Source: Raineyella sp034933565
GTDB taxonomy: Bacteria > Actinomycetota > Actinomycetes > Propionibacteriales > Propionibacteriaceae
Assembly (NCBI RefSeq): GCF_034933565.1
Contig: NZ_JAYFNG010000023.1
Coordinates: forward strand, 1-64,000
Reading direction: 5' to 3'
DNA length: 64,000 nucleotides
The notes under the pieces were generated by a model. The model was not told the origin of the DNA. It made no database searches and was given only the letters and a program-made list of their open reading frames with translations. This document shows positions 1 to 8,754 of this stretch, piece after piece (position 1 is the stretch's first letter; each line of letters starts with the position of its first letter). Made by a program: the position numbers and the translations under genes.

Positions 1-2310
1 CGTCGTGGCCCGCGCCCCGGCAACAATCCGTTCGCGTCCTCCCAGGGGATGGGCACCCAGCAGCGGCGTCCGCGCCCCGACGGTGGTCGTCCCGACGGTG
101 GCGGTCGTCCCGGTCCGGGGCAGCATCCCGGTGGCCCGCGCCCGGCCGGCGCGCGCACCGGCGGCCCGTCACCGGCAGGCATGCCGCGCCCCAACCCGGC
201 GATGATGCCCAAGCACCACTCCTCCCAGCTGGCTCCGGCCGGCGGTGGCACGCGTGGCCGGGCCGGTGGCCCCGGCCGTGGTCGGACCGGTGGTCCGGGC
301 CGTGCCGGTGGCTTCGGCGGCGGTCCCGGCACGGGGCCGAGCAGCGGTCCGCAGGGCGGGCGCGGCGGTGGCCGCGGTCGTGGCGGCACGCAGGGTGCCT
401 TCGGGCGTCCCGGTGGCCCGTCGCGTCGTGGACGCAAGTCCAGGAAGCAGCGTCGTCAAGAGTTCGACGAGATGGAAGCACCGTCGATCGGCGGCGTACG
501 CATCCGCAAGGGTGAGGGCGCGACGGTCCGGCTGCGTCGTGGCGCGTCCCTGTCCGACCTGGCCGAGAAGATCGGTGTCGATCCTGCGGCCCTGGTGCAG
601 GTGCTGTTCTCGCTCGGTGAGATGGTGACCGCGACCCAGTCCGTGGCCGACGACACGCTGCAGCTGCTCGGCGCCGAGCTGGACTACAACATCCAGGTCG
701 TCTCGCCCGAGGACGAGGACCGGGAGCTGCTGGAGTCCTTCGACATCGAGTTCGGTGAGGACGAGGGCGGCGAGGAGGACCTCGAGGCCCGTCCGCCGGT
801 CGTCACCGTGATGGGTCACGTCGACCACGGCAAGACGAAGCTGCTGGACGCCTACCGCCACTCCAACGTGGTGGCCAAGGAGGCCGGTGGCATCACCCAG
901 AGCATCGGTGCCTACCAGGTGGCGACCGAGGTGGACGACCGCGAGCGGCGGATCACCTTCATCGACACCCCCGGTCACGAGGCGTTCACCGCCATGCGTG
1001 CCCGTGGCGCCAAGTCGACCGACATTGCGGTGCTGGTCGTGGCCGCCGATGACGGCGTGATGCCGCAGACGATCGAGGCGTTGAACCACGCCCTCGCGGC
1101 GGATGTGCCGGTCGTGGTGGCGGTCAACAAGATCGACAAGCCGACGGCGGACCCGACCAAGGTCCGTGGCCAGCTGACCGAGTACGGTCTGGTTCCCGAG
1201 GAGTACGGCGGCGACACCATGTTCGTCAACGTCTCCGCGGTGACCGGGGAGGGGCTGGACGAGCTGCTCGAGGCCATCGTGCTGACGGCCGACGCGTCGC
1301 TCGACCTGCGCGCCAACCCGGACATGCCCGCCCAGGGTGTCTCCATCGAGGCGCACCTCGACAAGGGCCGCGGTCCGGTCATCTCCGTGCTCGTCCAGCG
1401 CGGCACCCTGCACGTCGGCGACTCCGTCGTGTGTGGTGCGGCCCACGGCCGCGTCCGGGCGATGATCGCCAGCAACGGCGAGCTCGTGGACACTGCCCCG
1501 CCGTCGATGCCGGTCCAGGTGCTCGGTCTGACCGCGGTGCCCGGTGCGGGTGACACCTTCCTGGCCGTCGAGGACGACCGGATGGCTCGCCAGATCGCTG
1601 AGCAGCGGGAGGCCCGCAACCGTGCCGCCGCCCAGGCGATGGGTGCACGTCGCAAGACGCTGGACCAGATCTTCGAGCAGATGGAGAAGGGCGAAGTCCA
1701 GGAACTGGCCCTCATCCTCAAGGGCGATTCGGCCGGTTCGGTCGAGGCCCTGGAGGACGCACTGCTCAAGATCGACGTCGGCGAGGACATCTCGGTGCGC
1801 ATCATCGACCGCGGTGTCGGTGCGATCACCGAGACCAACGTCACACTGGCCTCGGCCTCGGGTGCCGTCATCATCGGCTACAACGTGCGTGCCCAGGGGA
1901 AGGCGACCCAGCTCGCCGACCAGGAGAACGTCGACATCCGCTACTACTCGGTCATCTACCAGGCGATCGACGAGGTGGAGGCTGCGCTCAAGGGCATGCT
2001 CAAGCCGATCTTCGAGGAGGTCGTGCTCGGTCAGGCGGAGATCCGCCAGATCTTCAAGTCCTCGAAGGCGGGCATCATCGCCGGTGTCATGGTGCAGAAC
2101 GGCATCATGCGACGTCACGCCAAGGCGCGACTGCTGCGTGACGGCGTCGTCGTGGCCGACACGGAGATCAACACCCTGCGTCGCGAGAAGGATGACGCCA
2201 CCGAGGTCCGCGAGGGCTTCGAGTGCGGCATCACCCTGAGCGGCTACTCGGACATCCGGGTGGACGACATCATCGAGACGTACGAGATGCGGGAGAAGCC
2301 GCGCGACTGA
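1..2310 (+). CDS. infB: Translation initiation factor IF-2 (5' end missing)
   Basis: IF-2 is the GTPase that brings initiator tRNA to the 30S subunit and promotes subunit joining. The frame is open from base 1, so the real start lies upstream; 769 residues remain. Residues 1 to about 150 are a disordered Gly/Arg/Pro-rich region typical of actinobacterial IF-2. An IF2 N-terminal helical domain follows (about 175-235). The GTPase domain has G1 GHVDHGKT (about 272-279), GGIT, DTPGHE (about 322) and NKID (about 376). The C-terminal beta-barrel and initiator-tRNA-binding domains are complete to the TGA. rbfA and truB follow, the usual order. A strong hairpin separates it from rbfA. Confidence 0.97.
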   Translation, partial: RRGPRPGNNPFASSQGMGTQQRRPRPDGGRPDGGGRPGPGQHPGGPRPAGARTGGPSPAGMPRPNPAMMPKHHSSQLAPAGGGTRGRAGGPGRGRTGGPGRAGGFGGGPGTGPSSGPQGGRGGGRGRGGTQGAFGRPGGPSRRGRKSRKQRRQEFDEMEAPSIGGVRIRKGEGATVRLRRGASLSDLAEKIGVDPAALVQVLFSLGEMVTATQSVADDTLQLLGAELDYNIQVVSPEDEDRELLESFDIEFGEDEGGEEDLEARPPVVTVMGHVDHGKTKLLDAYRHSNVVAKEAGGITQSIGAYQVATEVDDRERRITFIDTPGHEAFTAMRARGAKSTDIAVLVVAADDGVMPQTIEALNHALAADVPVVVAVNKIDKPTADPTKVRGQLTEYGLVPEEYGGDTMFVNVSAVTGEGLDELLEAIVLTADASLDLRANPDMPAQGVSIEAHLDKGRGPVISVLVQRGTLHVGDSVVCGAAHGRVRAMIASNGELVDTAPPSMPVQVLGLTAVPGAGDTFLAVEDDRMARQIAEQREARNRAAAQAMGARRKTLDQIFEQMEKGEVQELALILKGDSAGSVEALEDALLKIDVGEDISVRIIDRGVGAITETNVTLASASGAVIIGYNVRAQGKATQLADQENVDIRYYSVIYQAIDEVEAALKGMLKPIFEEVVLGQAEIRQIFKSSKAGIIAGVMVQNGIMRRHAKARLLRDGVVVADTEINTLRREKDDATEVREGFECGITLSGYSDIRVDDIIETYEMREKPRD

Positions 2311-2378
2311 TCCACCACCGGTGGAACCGACCCGGATGGTCCGTGAGGACACCGGGTGAGGGTCGTACGACGCGACGG

Positions 2379-2411
2379 TGAGGGGCGGGGCCCCCCGGGC
2401 CCCGCCCCTCA
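2379..2411 (+). terminator. GC-rich hairpin between infB and rbfA
   Basis: A 14-bp perfect stem (arms 2379-2392 and 2398-2411) closes a 5-nt loop, about 70 nt after the infB stop and 31 nt before the rbfA start. No U-tract follows. It can act as a terminator or attenuator that lowers rbfA expression relative to infB. Confidence 0.7.
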
Positions 2412-2442
2412 TGTCGTCCGCACTGAACGAAAGGAAAGCGGC

Positions 2443-3060
2443 ATGCCGAACCCGCGCGTGCTGAAGCTGGCCGACCAGATCAAGTCGATCGTCGCCCAGA
2501 TGCTCGAGAAGCGGATCAAGGATCCGCGCCTCGGCTTCGTCACCATCACCGACGTACGTCTCACGGGCGACACCCGCGAGGCGACAGTCTTCTACACCGT
2601 CTACGGCGACGATGCGGCCCGGGCCGGGAGCGCGGCCGCGCTGAAGTCCGCCACCGGCCTGATCCGGTCGACCGTCGGCAAGCGGCTGGGGCTGCGCTAC
2701 GCGCCGTCCATCGCCTTCGTACTGGACGCTCTGCCGGAGTCCGCCGCGAGCATCGAGGACCTGCTGGCCCGCGCCCAGGCCGGTGACGCCGCGCTCGCCG
2801 AGCAGCGCGAGAACGCCACGTACGCCGGGGAGTCCGACCCGTACCGCCGCAAGGACGAGGACGAGCCGACGGACGGCGAACCGGTGCACCTCGAGGCGGT
2901 GGAGGACAAGCCGGTGCACCTCGAGCCGACGGCCGGCGGGTCCACGGACAGCGGGTCCGCCGACGCAGGGGTCGATGACGACGAGGACCCGGCACACCAG
3001 GACGACCAGGCCGACATGCCGGGCCCGGTGGACCCGTCCGACCTCTTCGAACGCGACTGA
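2443..3060 (+). CDS. rbfA: Ribosome-binding factor A
   Basis: RbfA is a KH-like factor that binds the 30S subunit and helps mature the 5' end of 16S rRNA. The ATG at 2443 is chosen because an AAAGGAAAG ribosome site lies just upstream and the product then starts MPNPRVLKLADQIK, as in the family. Residues 1 to about 115 form the conserved domain (RIKDPRLGFVTIT, about 26-38). The last 90 residues are an acidic low-complexity tail containing two copies of PVHLE, longer than in Gram-negative RbfA. It lies between infB and truB, and truB begins 3 nt after its stop. Confidence 0.95.
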   Translation: MPNPRVLKLADQIKSIVAQMLEKRIKDPRLGFVTITDVRLTGDTREATVFYTVYGDDAARAGSAAALKSATGLIRSTVGKRLGLRYAPSIAFVLDALPESAASIEDLLARAQAGDAALAEQRENATYAGESDPYRRKDEDEPTDGEPVHLEAVEDKPVHLEPTAGGSTDSGSADAGVDDDEDPAHQDDQADMPGPVDPSDLFERD

Positions 3061-3063
3061 CCC

Positions 3064-4101
3064 GTGGCCGGGGGGAGGGACCAGGGGCCGTCCGGCCTCG
3101 TCGTGATCGACAAGCCCGCCGGGATGACGTCCCATGACGTGGTCGCCCGGGTCCGTCGGATCCTCGGCACCCGCAAGGTCGGTCACGCCGGCACCCTCGA
3201 CCCGATGGCGACCGGGGTGCTGATCCTCGGGGTCAACCGGGCGACCCGGCTGCTGGGGCACCTGGCCCTGCACGACAAGGCGTACGACGCCACCATCCGG
3301 CTGGGACAGGCCACCGTCACCGACGACGCCGAGGGTGAGGTCGTCTCGGCCGCCGGTGCTGCCGGCGTCACGGACGAGGTGATCGCCACGGCGATGGCCT
3401 CGCTCACCGGGGACATCGCGCAGCGGCCCTCGGCCGTGTCGGCGATCAAGGTCGACGGGCAGCGGTCCTACGCCCGGGTCCGGGCCGGCGAACAGGTCGA
3501 ACTGGCGGCCCGGCCGGTGACCGTGTCCCGCTTCGAGGTCCTCGCCCGGCGCGACACCGAGGCGGACGGTGTGGCCGTGGTCGATCTCGACGTCACCGTG
3601 GAGTGTTCCACCGGGACGTACGTCCGGGCCCTCGCCCGTGACCTCGGCGTCGCCCTCGGCACCGGCGGACACCTGACCGCCCTGCGCCGGACCAGGGTCG
3701 GCGGGTTCGACCTCGCGGTGGCCCAACGGCTCCCCGACCGGACCGCCCAGTCGCTCCCGGAACGGACCGCTCGGTCGGTCCCGGAACGGGTCGCCGGGGC
3801 ACCCGGTGATGGCCGGGCGGAGGACGCGACCGCCGGGGCGCGGCCCGACGTCGGGCCCGCGTCGGGTGAGGGGCGACCCGGGCTGACGGTGCTGGCCCTG
3901 GACGAGGCCGCCCGTGCCTGCTTCCCCTGGTTGCAGGTCGACGCGTCGACGGCCGACGAGGTCGGGTACGGGCGCGCCCTGCCCGGACTGACCCTCCCGG
4001 CGGCTCTCTCCGCGCTCTACGGACCGGACGGGACCTTCCTCGCGTTGTATCGTCAGGTCGGTCCCGATGCACGGCCCGAGGCCGTCTTCGCGCCGCACTG
4101 A
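3064..4101 (+). CDS. truB: tRNA pseudouridine(55) synthase
   Basis: TruB isomerises U55 in the T loop of tRNAs. The GTG at 3064 is 3 nt after the rbfA stop, implying coupled translation. The N-terminus shows GLVVIDKPAGMTSHDVV, then the catalytic region GHAGTLDPMATG with the nucleophilic Asp. The C-terminal half has a low-complexity insert (about residues 220-270: DRTAQSLPERTARSVPER and following) built on an imperfect repeat, before the final PUA-like segment. The 345-residue length is slightly above the usual size because of this insert. Confidence 0.95.
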   Translation: MAGGRDQGPSGLVVIDKPAGMTSHDVVARVRRILGTRKVGHAGTLDPMATGVLILGVNRATRLLGHLALHDKAYDATIRLGQATVTDDAEGEVVSAAGAAGVTDEVIATAMASLTGDIAQRPSAVSAIKVDGQRSYARVRAGEQVELAARPVTVSRFEVLARRDTEADGVAVVDLDVTVECSTGTYVRALARDLGVALGTGGHLTALRRTRVGGFDLAVAQRLPDRTAQSLPERTARSVPERVAGAPGDGRAEDATAGARPDVGPASGEGRPGLTVLALDEAARACFPWLQVDASTADEVGYGRALPGLTLPAALSALYGPDGTFLALYRQVGPDARPEAVFAPH

Positions 4102-4209
4102 TCGACACGACCGGCCGGACCACCACGGCCCGGTCGCCGGTCATGTCGTCAGCGGTGGTGCGACTACGATCGGGCAGGCAAGCCCAACCGCCGATGGACG
4201 AGGAGAAGT

Positions 4210-5124
4210 GTGAGCCAGAGCGTTGTCGTCATCGGCAATTTCGACGGTGTCCATCTGGGCCATCGAGCGGTCCTCGCGCACGCCCGGGGGCTCGAGCCCG
4301 GCCTGCCCGTCATCGCCATGACCTTCTGGCCGCATCCCCTCAGCGTCGTCCGCCCCGGCCACGAGCCGAAGCTGCTGTGCGACCTCGACGAGCGGGTCGA
4401 GCTGCTGCGCGGCGCCGGCGCCGACCGGGTGGAGGTGGTCGCCTTCACCAAGGCGTTCTCCGAGCAGACCCCCGAGGACTTCGTCTCCACCGTCCTGCTG
4501 CCGCTGTCCCCGGCCCGGGTCGTGGTGGGGCAGAACTTCCGGTTCGGCCACTTCGCCGCCGGTGACGTCGACACCCTGCGCGAGCTCGGCAGGGGCCGGT
4601 TCGAGGTCACCGCGATCGACATGGTCCGCAGCCCTCTGCACACCACCGACGGCGCGGAACGCACCTCCTCCACCCGGATCCGGGCCGCGCTCGCCGAGGG
4701 GGACCTCGAATCGGCCGAGGCCATGCTGGGGCGCCGGATCAGCTTCTCCGGCACCGTGGTGCGCGGCGACCAGCGTGGGCGCGAACTGGGCTTCCCGACG
4801 GCCAACCTGCTGGTCTCCGACCTGCGGGCCGCCCCTGCCGACGGCGTCTACGCCGGCTGGCTGCACCGTCCCGACCGGCCCGCCGAGGCGCCGATGCCGG
4901 CGGCCATCTCGGTCGGCCGCAACCCCACCTTCGACGGCCACGAGCTGCGGGTCGAGTCGTACGTCCTCGACCGCACCGACCTGGAGCTGTACGGGGTGCG
5001 GATCCGGGTCGAATTCGTCTCCCGGATCCGCGGGCAGGTCAAGTTCGACGGCATCGATGCCCTGATCGAGCAGATGCGCGACGACGTCTCGCGCATCCGC
5101 GAGGTGCTGGCCGTACGGTCCTGA
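4210..5124 (+). CDS. ribF: Bifunctional riboflavin kinase / FAD synthetase
   Basis: RibF phosphorylates riboflavin to FMN and adenylates it to FAD. The start is GTG 4210 behind an AGGAGAA stretch. The N-terminal nucleotidyltransferase domain shows IGNFDGVHLGHRAV (residues 6-19) and an SSTRIR motif near 157. The C-terminal flavokinase domain shows GRELGFPTANL near 195 and the VRIRVEFVSRIR region close to the end. The length of 304 aa is normal. It follows truB as in many actinobacteria and is closed by the hairpin at 5268-5307. Confidence 0.96.
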   Translation: MSQSVVVIGNFDGVHLGHRAVLAHARGLEPGLPVIAMTFWPHPLSVVRPGHEPKLLCDLDERVELLRGAGADRVEVVAFTKAFSEQTPEDFVSTVLLPLSPARVVVGQNFRFGHFAAGDVDTLRELGRGRFEVTAIDMVRSPLHTTDGAERTSSTRIRAALAEGDLESAEAMLGRRISFSGTVVRGDQRGRELGFPTANLLVSDLRAAPADGVYAGWLHRPDRPAEAPMPAAISVGRNPTFDGHELRVESYVLDRTDLELYGVRIRVEFVSRIRGQVKFDGIDALIEQMRDDVSRIREVLAVRS

Positions 5125-5267
5125 CGGGCGGCCTCCGGGACCTGACACCGGACGCCGCCCCGCCATGAGCGGGGCCGGACGGGGCGAGGGGGGGGGACCC
5201 GCGAGACGAGGCGGACGACACCGAAGGCCTGTGGCCAGGGTGGGCCGCGGCTGGAGGGACGAACGAC

Positions 5268-5307
5268 ACGAGGGGCGAACGACGCAACCGCGACGTTCGC
5301 CCCTCGT
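5268..5307. terminator. Bidirectional terminator between ribF and rnj
   Basis: A 14-bp perfect inverted repeat (5268-5281 with 5294-5307, 12-nt loop) sits between the converging 3' ends of ribF (+) and the RNase J gene (-), 11 bases from the rnj stop. Confidence 0.85.
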
Positions 5308-5318
5308 ACCGCCGAGGG

Positions 5319-7007
5319 TCAGGCCTCGATGATCACCGGGAGGATCATCGGGCGGCGGCGGTAGGTCTTGTTGACCCAGCGGCCGACGACCCGGCGGACG
5401 GTCTGCTGCAGCCGGTGCACGTCGTCAACGTCCTGCTCCAGCGCCTGGCGCAGCGCATGGGCGAGCTCGTCGCGGACCTCGTCGAAGATCGCGTCGTCGT
5501 CGGCGAACCCGCGGGCGTGGATGTCCGGCCCGGAGAGCAGCTTGTTGGACCGGGTGTTCACCACGGCGATGACGGAGATGAAGCCCTCCTCGCCGAGGAT
5601 CTTGCGGTCGGTCAGCTGGCTCTCGGAGATGTCGCCGACCGTGGTGCCGTCGACGAAGATGTACGGCGCGTCGACCTGGCCGACGATCCGGGCCCGGTGA
5701 TTGCGCAGGTCCACCACGGAACCGTCCTGGCAGACCAGTGCACGGTCCCGCGGCACCCCGGTCGCCACCGCGAGATCGGCGTTGGCGATCAGGTGGCGCG
5801 GCTCCCCGTGCACCGGCATCGCGTTGGCCGGCCGGACGATGTTGTAGCAGTACAGCAGCTCGCCGGAGCTGGCATGGCCGGAGACGTGCACCATCGCGTT
5901 GCCCTTGTGCACCACGGTGGCGCCGAGCTTCGCCAGGCCGTTGATCACCCGGAAGACCGCGTTCTCGTTGCCGGGGATCAGCGAGGAGGCCAGCAGCACG
6001 GTGTCGCCGCGGTCCAGGTGGATGACCGGGTGCTCCTGGTTGGCGATCCGCGCCAGCGCCGACAGTGGCTCGCCCTGGGACCCGGTCGACACGATGATCA
6101 GGTCGTGGCGCGGCACGCTGTCGATGTCCTTGAGGTCGACCAGCGTGTCCTCGGGAACGGTGAGGTAGCCCAGGTCGGCGGCGACGGTCATGTTGCGCAC
6201 CATCGAGCGGCCCACGAAGACGACCTTGCGCTCGTACAGGCTGGCGACGTCGAGGACCTGCTGGACCCGGTGCACGTGGGAGGAGAAGCAGGTGACGATG
6301 ATCATCTGCTCCGAGGTCGCCACGACGCGCTCCAGTGCCGGGGCGATGTCCTTCTCCAGCGGCGTGAAGCCGGGCGTCTCGGCGTTGGTGGAGTCGGTCA
6401 TGAACAGGTCGACGCCCTCCTCACCGAGCTTGGCGAACCGGCGCAGGTCGGTGATCCGGCCGTCGAGCGGGAGCTGGTCCATCTTGAAGTCACCGGTGTG
6501 CAGCACGGTGCCACCCTCGGTGCGGATCGCGACGGCGAGCCCGTCGGGGATGGAGTGGTTGACCGCCATGAACTCCAGGTCGAAATTGCCGACCTCCAGC
6601 CGGGTGTCGTCGCCGACGACCTTCAGCACCGCCTCGCGGGCCAGCCGGTGCTCCTTGAGCTTGGCCTCGACCAGCGCCAGGGTGAGCTTGCTGCCGTAGA
6701 GCGGCAGGTCAGGACGCTGACGCAACAGGTAGGGCACGGCGCCGATGTGGTCCTCGTGGCCGTGGGTGAGCACCAGCGCCACCACGTCGTCGAGGCGGTC
6801 CTGGATGAGCTCGAAGGCCGGCAGCAGCAGGTCGACACCGGGATGGTCGTCCTCGGGGAACAACACGCCGCAGTCGACCAGCAGCAGCTGCCCGTCGATC
6901 TCGAAACTCGTCATGTTCCGCCCGATGTCTCCCAGCCCGCCCAACGGGATGACACGCAGGGTGCCGGGAGCGAGGGCGGGCGGGGTCTTCAAGCCGGAAG
7001 GGGACAC
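5319..7007 (-). CDS. rnj: Ribonuclease J
   Basis: Metallo-beta-lactamase/beta-CASP ribonuclease with 5'-3' exo- and endonuclease activity, used in mRNA decay and rRNA processing. The zinc-binding motif LTHGHEDHIG is near residue 80; a second metal-ligand segment VLHTGDFKMDQ is near 168, and beta-CASP motifs follow (FMTDSTN, GHASSGE). The length of 562 aa is normal. The start is GTG 7007, which lies exactly 6 nt after a TAGGCT -10 box on this strand, so the mRNA is probably leaderless. In many actinobacteria rnj follows dapA; here dapA is absent and rnj is a single gene. Confidence 0.96.
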   Translation of the reverse strand: MSPSGLKTPPALAPGTLRVIPLGGLGDIGRNMTSFEIDGQLLLVDCGVLFPEDDHPGVDLLLPAFELIQDRLDDVVALVLTHGHEDHIGAVPYLLRQRPDLPLYGSKLTLALVEAKLKEHRLAREAVLKVVGDDTRLEVGNFDLEFMAVNHSIPDGLAVAIRTEGGTVLHTGDFKMDQLPLDGRITDLRRFAKLGEEGVDLFMTDSTNAETPGFTPLEKDIAPALERVVATSEQMIIVTCFSSHVHRVQQVLDVASLYERKVVFVGRSMVRNMTVAADLGYLTVPEDTLVDLKDIDSVPRHDLIIVSTGSQGEPLSALARIANQEHPVIHLDRGDTVLLASSLIPGNENAVFRVINGLAKLGATVVHKGNAMVHVSGHASSGELLYCYNIVRPANAMPVHGEPRHLIANADLAVATGVPRDRALVCQDGSVVDLRNHRARIVGQVDAPYIFVDGTTVGDISESQLTDRKILGEEGFISVIAVVNTRSNKLLSGPDIHARGFADDDAIFDEVRDELAHALRQALEQDVDDVHRLQQTVRRVVGRWVNKTYRRRPMILPVIIEA

Positions 7008-7013
7008 CTGGAC

Positions 7014-7019
7014 AGCCTA
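7014..7019 (-). promoter_or_regulatory. Leaderless -10 box of rnj
   Basis: TAGGCT on the minus strand, 6 nt before the GTG start of RNase J; matches the TANNNT-6/7-start pattern seen at many genes in this window. No clear -35. Confidence 0.6.
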
Positions 7020-7279
7020 GCCCACCGGCGCTCGCCCCTCCGGTCGTCGACTGGCGTGGCGGCCGTGAGCCCGGACAGCAGTGTCGGTGGGACAGTGCAG
7101 CGTCGGTGGACCCCCGGGTGGGACGCGGCCCGTCCGGTGGCGCACCCCTTTGGTCGCTGGACTCGTCGGGTGGCCGGTGGAGCCGTCCGGCGAACGTGGA
7201 CCGACGACCGAACCCCGGCGGGGGCTCATCCGATGACAAGGCCCGCGTGATCATGCGCGTCTGCTACGCGCCCACCGTC

Positions 7280-7285
7280 TAGCCT
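7280..7285 (+). promoter_or_regulatory. Leaderless -10 box of the GNAT gene
   Basis: TAGCCT followed by 6 nt and the GTG at 7292. The 7008-7291 gap (284 bases) lies between divergent genes, and these two -10 boxes are the only signals seen in it. Confidence 0.55.
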
Positions 7286-7291
7286 GGAGGC

Positions 7292-7840
7292 GTGAATGAC
7301 AACCCCCCGCCGTTGCTGCACGTCCGGACCGCCTGGCCGGCCGAGGCGGCCGCCATCGCGCCGCTCCAGCGTCGGGCCTGGGTGCAGGAGTGGAGCGCCG
7401 ACGAACAGGGCCTGCTGCTGGCGGGCACCGATCTGGCGTCGATGGTGGACGCCTGGCACGGGGCCATCGTGCAGCCGCCCGAGGCCCGCTGCCGGGTGCT
7501 GGTTGCGTTGGAGGGGGAGCGGGTGGTCGGGTTCGCCGCCACCGCACCCAGCGACGATGAGGACGCCGAGCCGACGGACGGGATGGTCGCGGAGTTCGCC
7601 GTCGATCCTCCTGCCCGGGGGAACGGCCACGGCTCACGGCTGATGAACGCGCTGATCGACACGCTGCGCTCCGACGGGTTCCGTACGGCCACCTGGTGGA
7701 TCCGGACCACCGATGACCCACTGCGGGCCTTCCTGGAGTCCGCCGGCTGGCGTCCGGACGGTGCCACCCAGCGGTTCACCTCCGACGACGGGTCGTTCAC
7801 CATCAGACAGGTGCGGCTGCGGGTCCGGATCGCCGATTGA
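7292..7840 (+). CDS. GNAT-family N-acetyltransferase
   Basis: A 182-residue GCN5-related acetyltransferase; the acyl acceptor cannot be read from the sequence. Core features: beta strand and bulge EFAVDPPARGNGHGSRLMNA (about 104-123), where RGNGHGSR is the acetyl-CoA pyrophosphate-binding motif A (RxxGxG/A), and a C-terminal ESAGWRP element. GTG 7292 is preceded by GGAGG with only 1 nt spacing, too tight for a ribosome site, and by TAGCCT at the leaderless distance, so the transcript is probably leaderless. It stands alone upstream of dapB with a 173-bp gap. Confidence 0.85.
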   Translation: MNDNPPPLLHVRTAWPAEAAAIAPLQRRAWVQEWSADEQGLLLAGTDLASMVDAWHGAIVQPPEARCRVLVALEGERVVGFAATAPSDDEDAEPTDGMVAEFAVDPPARGNGHGSRLMNALIDTLRSDGFRTATWWIRTTDDPLRAFLESAGWRPDGATQRFTSDDGSFTIRQVRLRVRIAD

Positions 7841-8013
7841 GGCCGGATCGGGCCCGGTACGTGACCGCGTCGGCCACCTGACCGGCCTGCCACCTGACTT
7901 GGCCGGGCGGGTGACGGATGGGCAAGGATCTCGGCGTCACGCCGGGCAACGACCGCCGACGACTGATGATGGCCGACGACGACTGACGACAACGGATGAC
8001 AGAGGAGCAGATG

Positions 8014-8751
8014 ATGACGACGGTGGCGGTGTTCGGAGCCAACGGCCGGATGGGCCGGGAGGTCGTGGCAGCGGTCGAGGCGGCGCCCGACCTGGTGCTG
8101 GGGGCCACGGTGGACCACGGTGACGACCGGGGCCCGGTGGCGGCGGCGGATGTGGTGGTCGACTTCACCGTTCCTGATGTGGTGATGGGCAACCTGGAGT
8201 GGGCCATCTCGCACGGTGTGCACTGTGTCGTCGGGACCACCGGCTTCACCCCGGAGCGGCTCGACACGGTCCGCGGCTGGCTGGCCGCCCACCCGGGGAC
8301 GAACGCGATCATCGCCTCCAATTTCTCCATCGGTGCGCTGCTGATGATGAAGTTCGCCGCCGAGGCGGCGCGCTTCTACGAGAGCGTCGAGGTGATCGAG
8401 CTGCACCACCCCGACAAGGTCGACGCCCCCTCCGGCACGGCTGTCACCACCGCCCGCCGGATCGCCGCGGCCCGGGCCGCCGCCGGCGTGGCGCCGTCCC
8501 CCGACGCCACCGCCAGCCAGCTCGACGGTGCCCGCGGTGCCGTCGTGGACGGTGTCCACGTGCACAGCGTCCGTCAGCGTGGACTCTTCGCCCACCAGGA
8601 GGTGCTGCTCGGCAACCCGGGCGAGACCCTGACGATCCGCGAGGACTCGATGGCGCGCACGTCGTACATGACCGGCGTGCTGGCCGCGGTCCGGGCCGTC
8701 GGCAGCCGCCCCGGGCTGACCGAGGGCATCGAGGACCTGCTGGGAATCTGA
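8014..8751 (+). CDS. dapB: 4-hydroxy-tetrahydrodipicolinate reductase
   Basis: DapB reduces hydroxy-tetrahydrodipicolinate with NAD(P)H in lysine and diaminopimelate synthesis. The Rossmann motif VFGANGRMGREV is at the N-terminus; the catalytic and substrate segment HHPDKVDAPSGTA is near residue 132. The frame could start at 7996, 8011 or 8014; GAGGAG at 8002-8007 has proper spacing only for 8014 (6 nt) or less well 8011, giving 245 aa as in other actinobacterial DapB. The upstream 7841-8000 stretch is rich in GACGAC/GATGAC triplets and has no gene. Confidence 0.96.
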   Translation: MTTVAVFGANGRMGREVVAAVEAAPDLVLGATVDHGDDRGPVAAADVVVDFTVPDVVMGNLEWAISHGVHCVVGTTGFTPERLDTVRGWLAAHPGTNAIIASNFSIGALLMMKFAAEAARFYESVEVIELHHPDKVDAPSGTAVTTARRIAAARAAAGVAPSPDATASQLDGARGAVVDGVHVHSVRQRGLFAHQEVLLGNPGETLTIREDSMARTSYMTGVLAAVRAVGSRPGLTEGIEDLLGI

Positions 8752-8754
8752 TCC

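Noticed and set aside
169..4098. A 1309-codon open frame on the minus strand opposite infB, rbfA and truB
   Set aside because: High-GC shadow of three well-supported plus-strand genes; composition is Arg/Gly/Asp/His-rich with no domain.
5415..7250. A 611-codon plus-strand open frame opposite RNase J
   Set aside because: Antisense shadow; every known motif lies on the minus strand.
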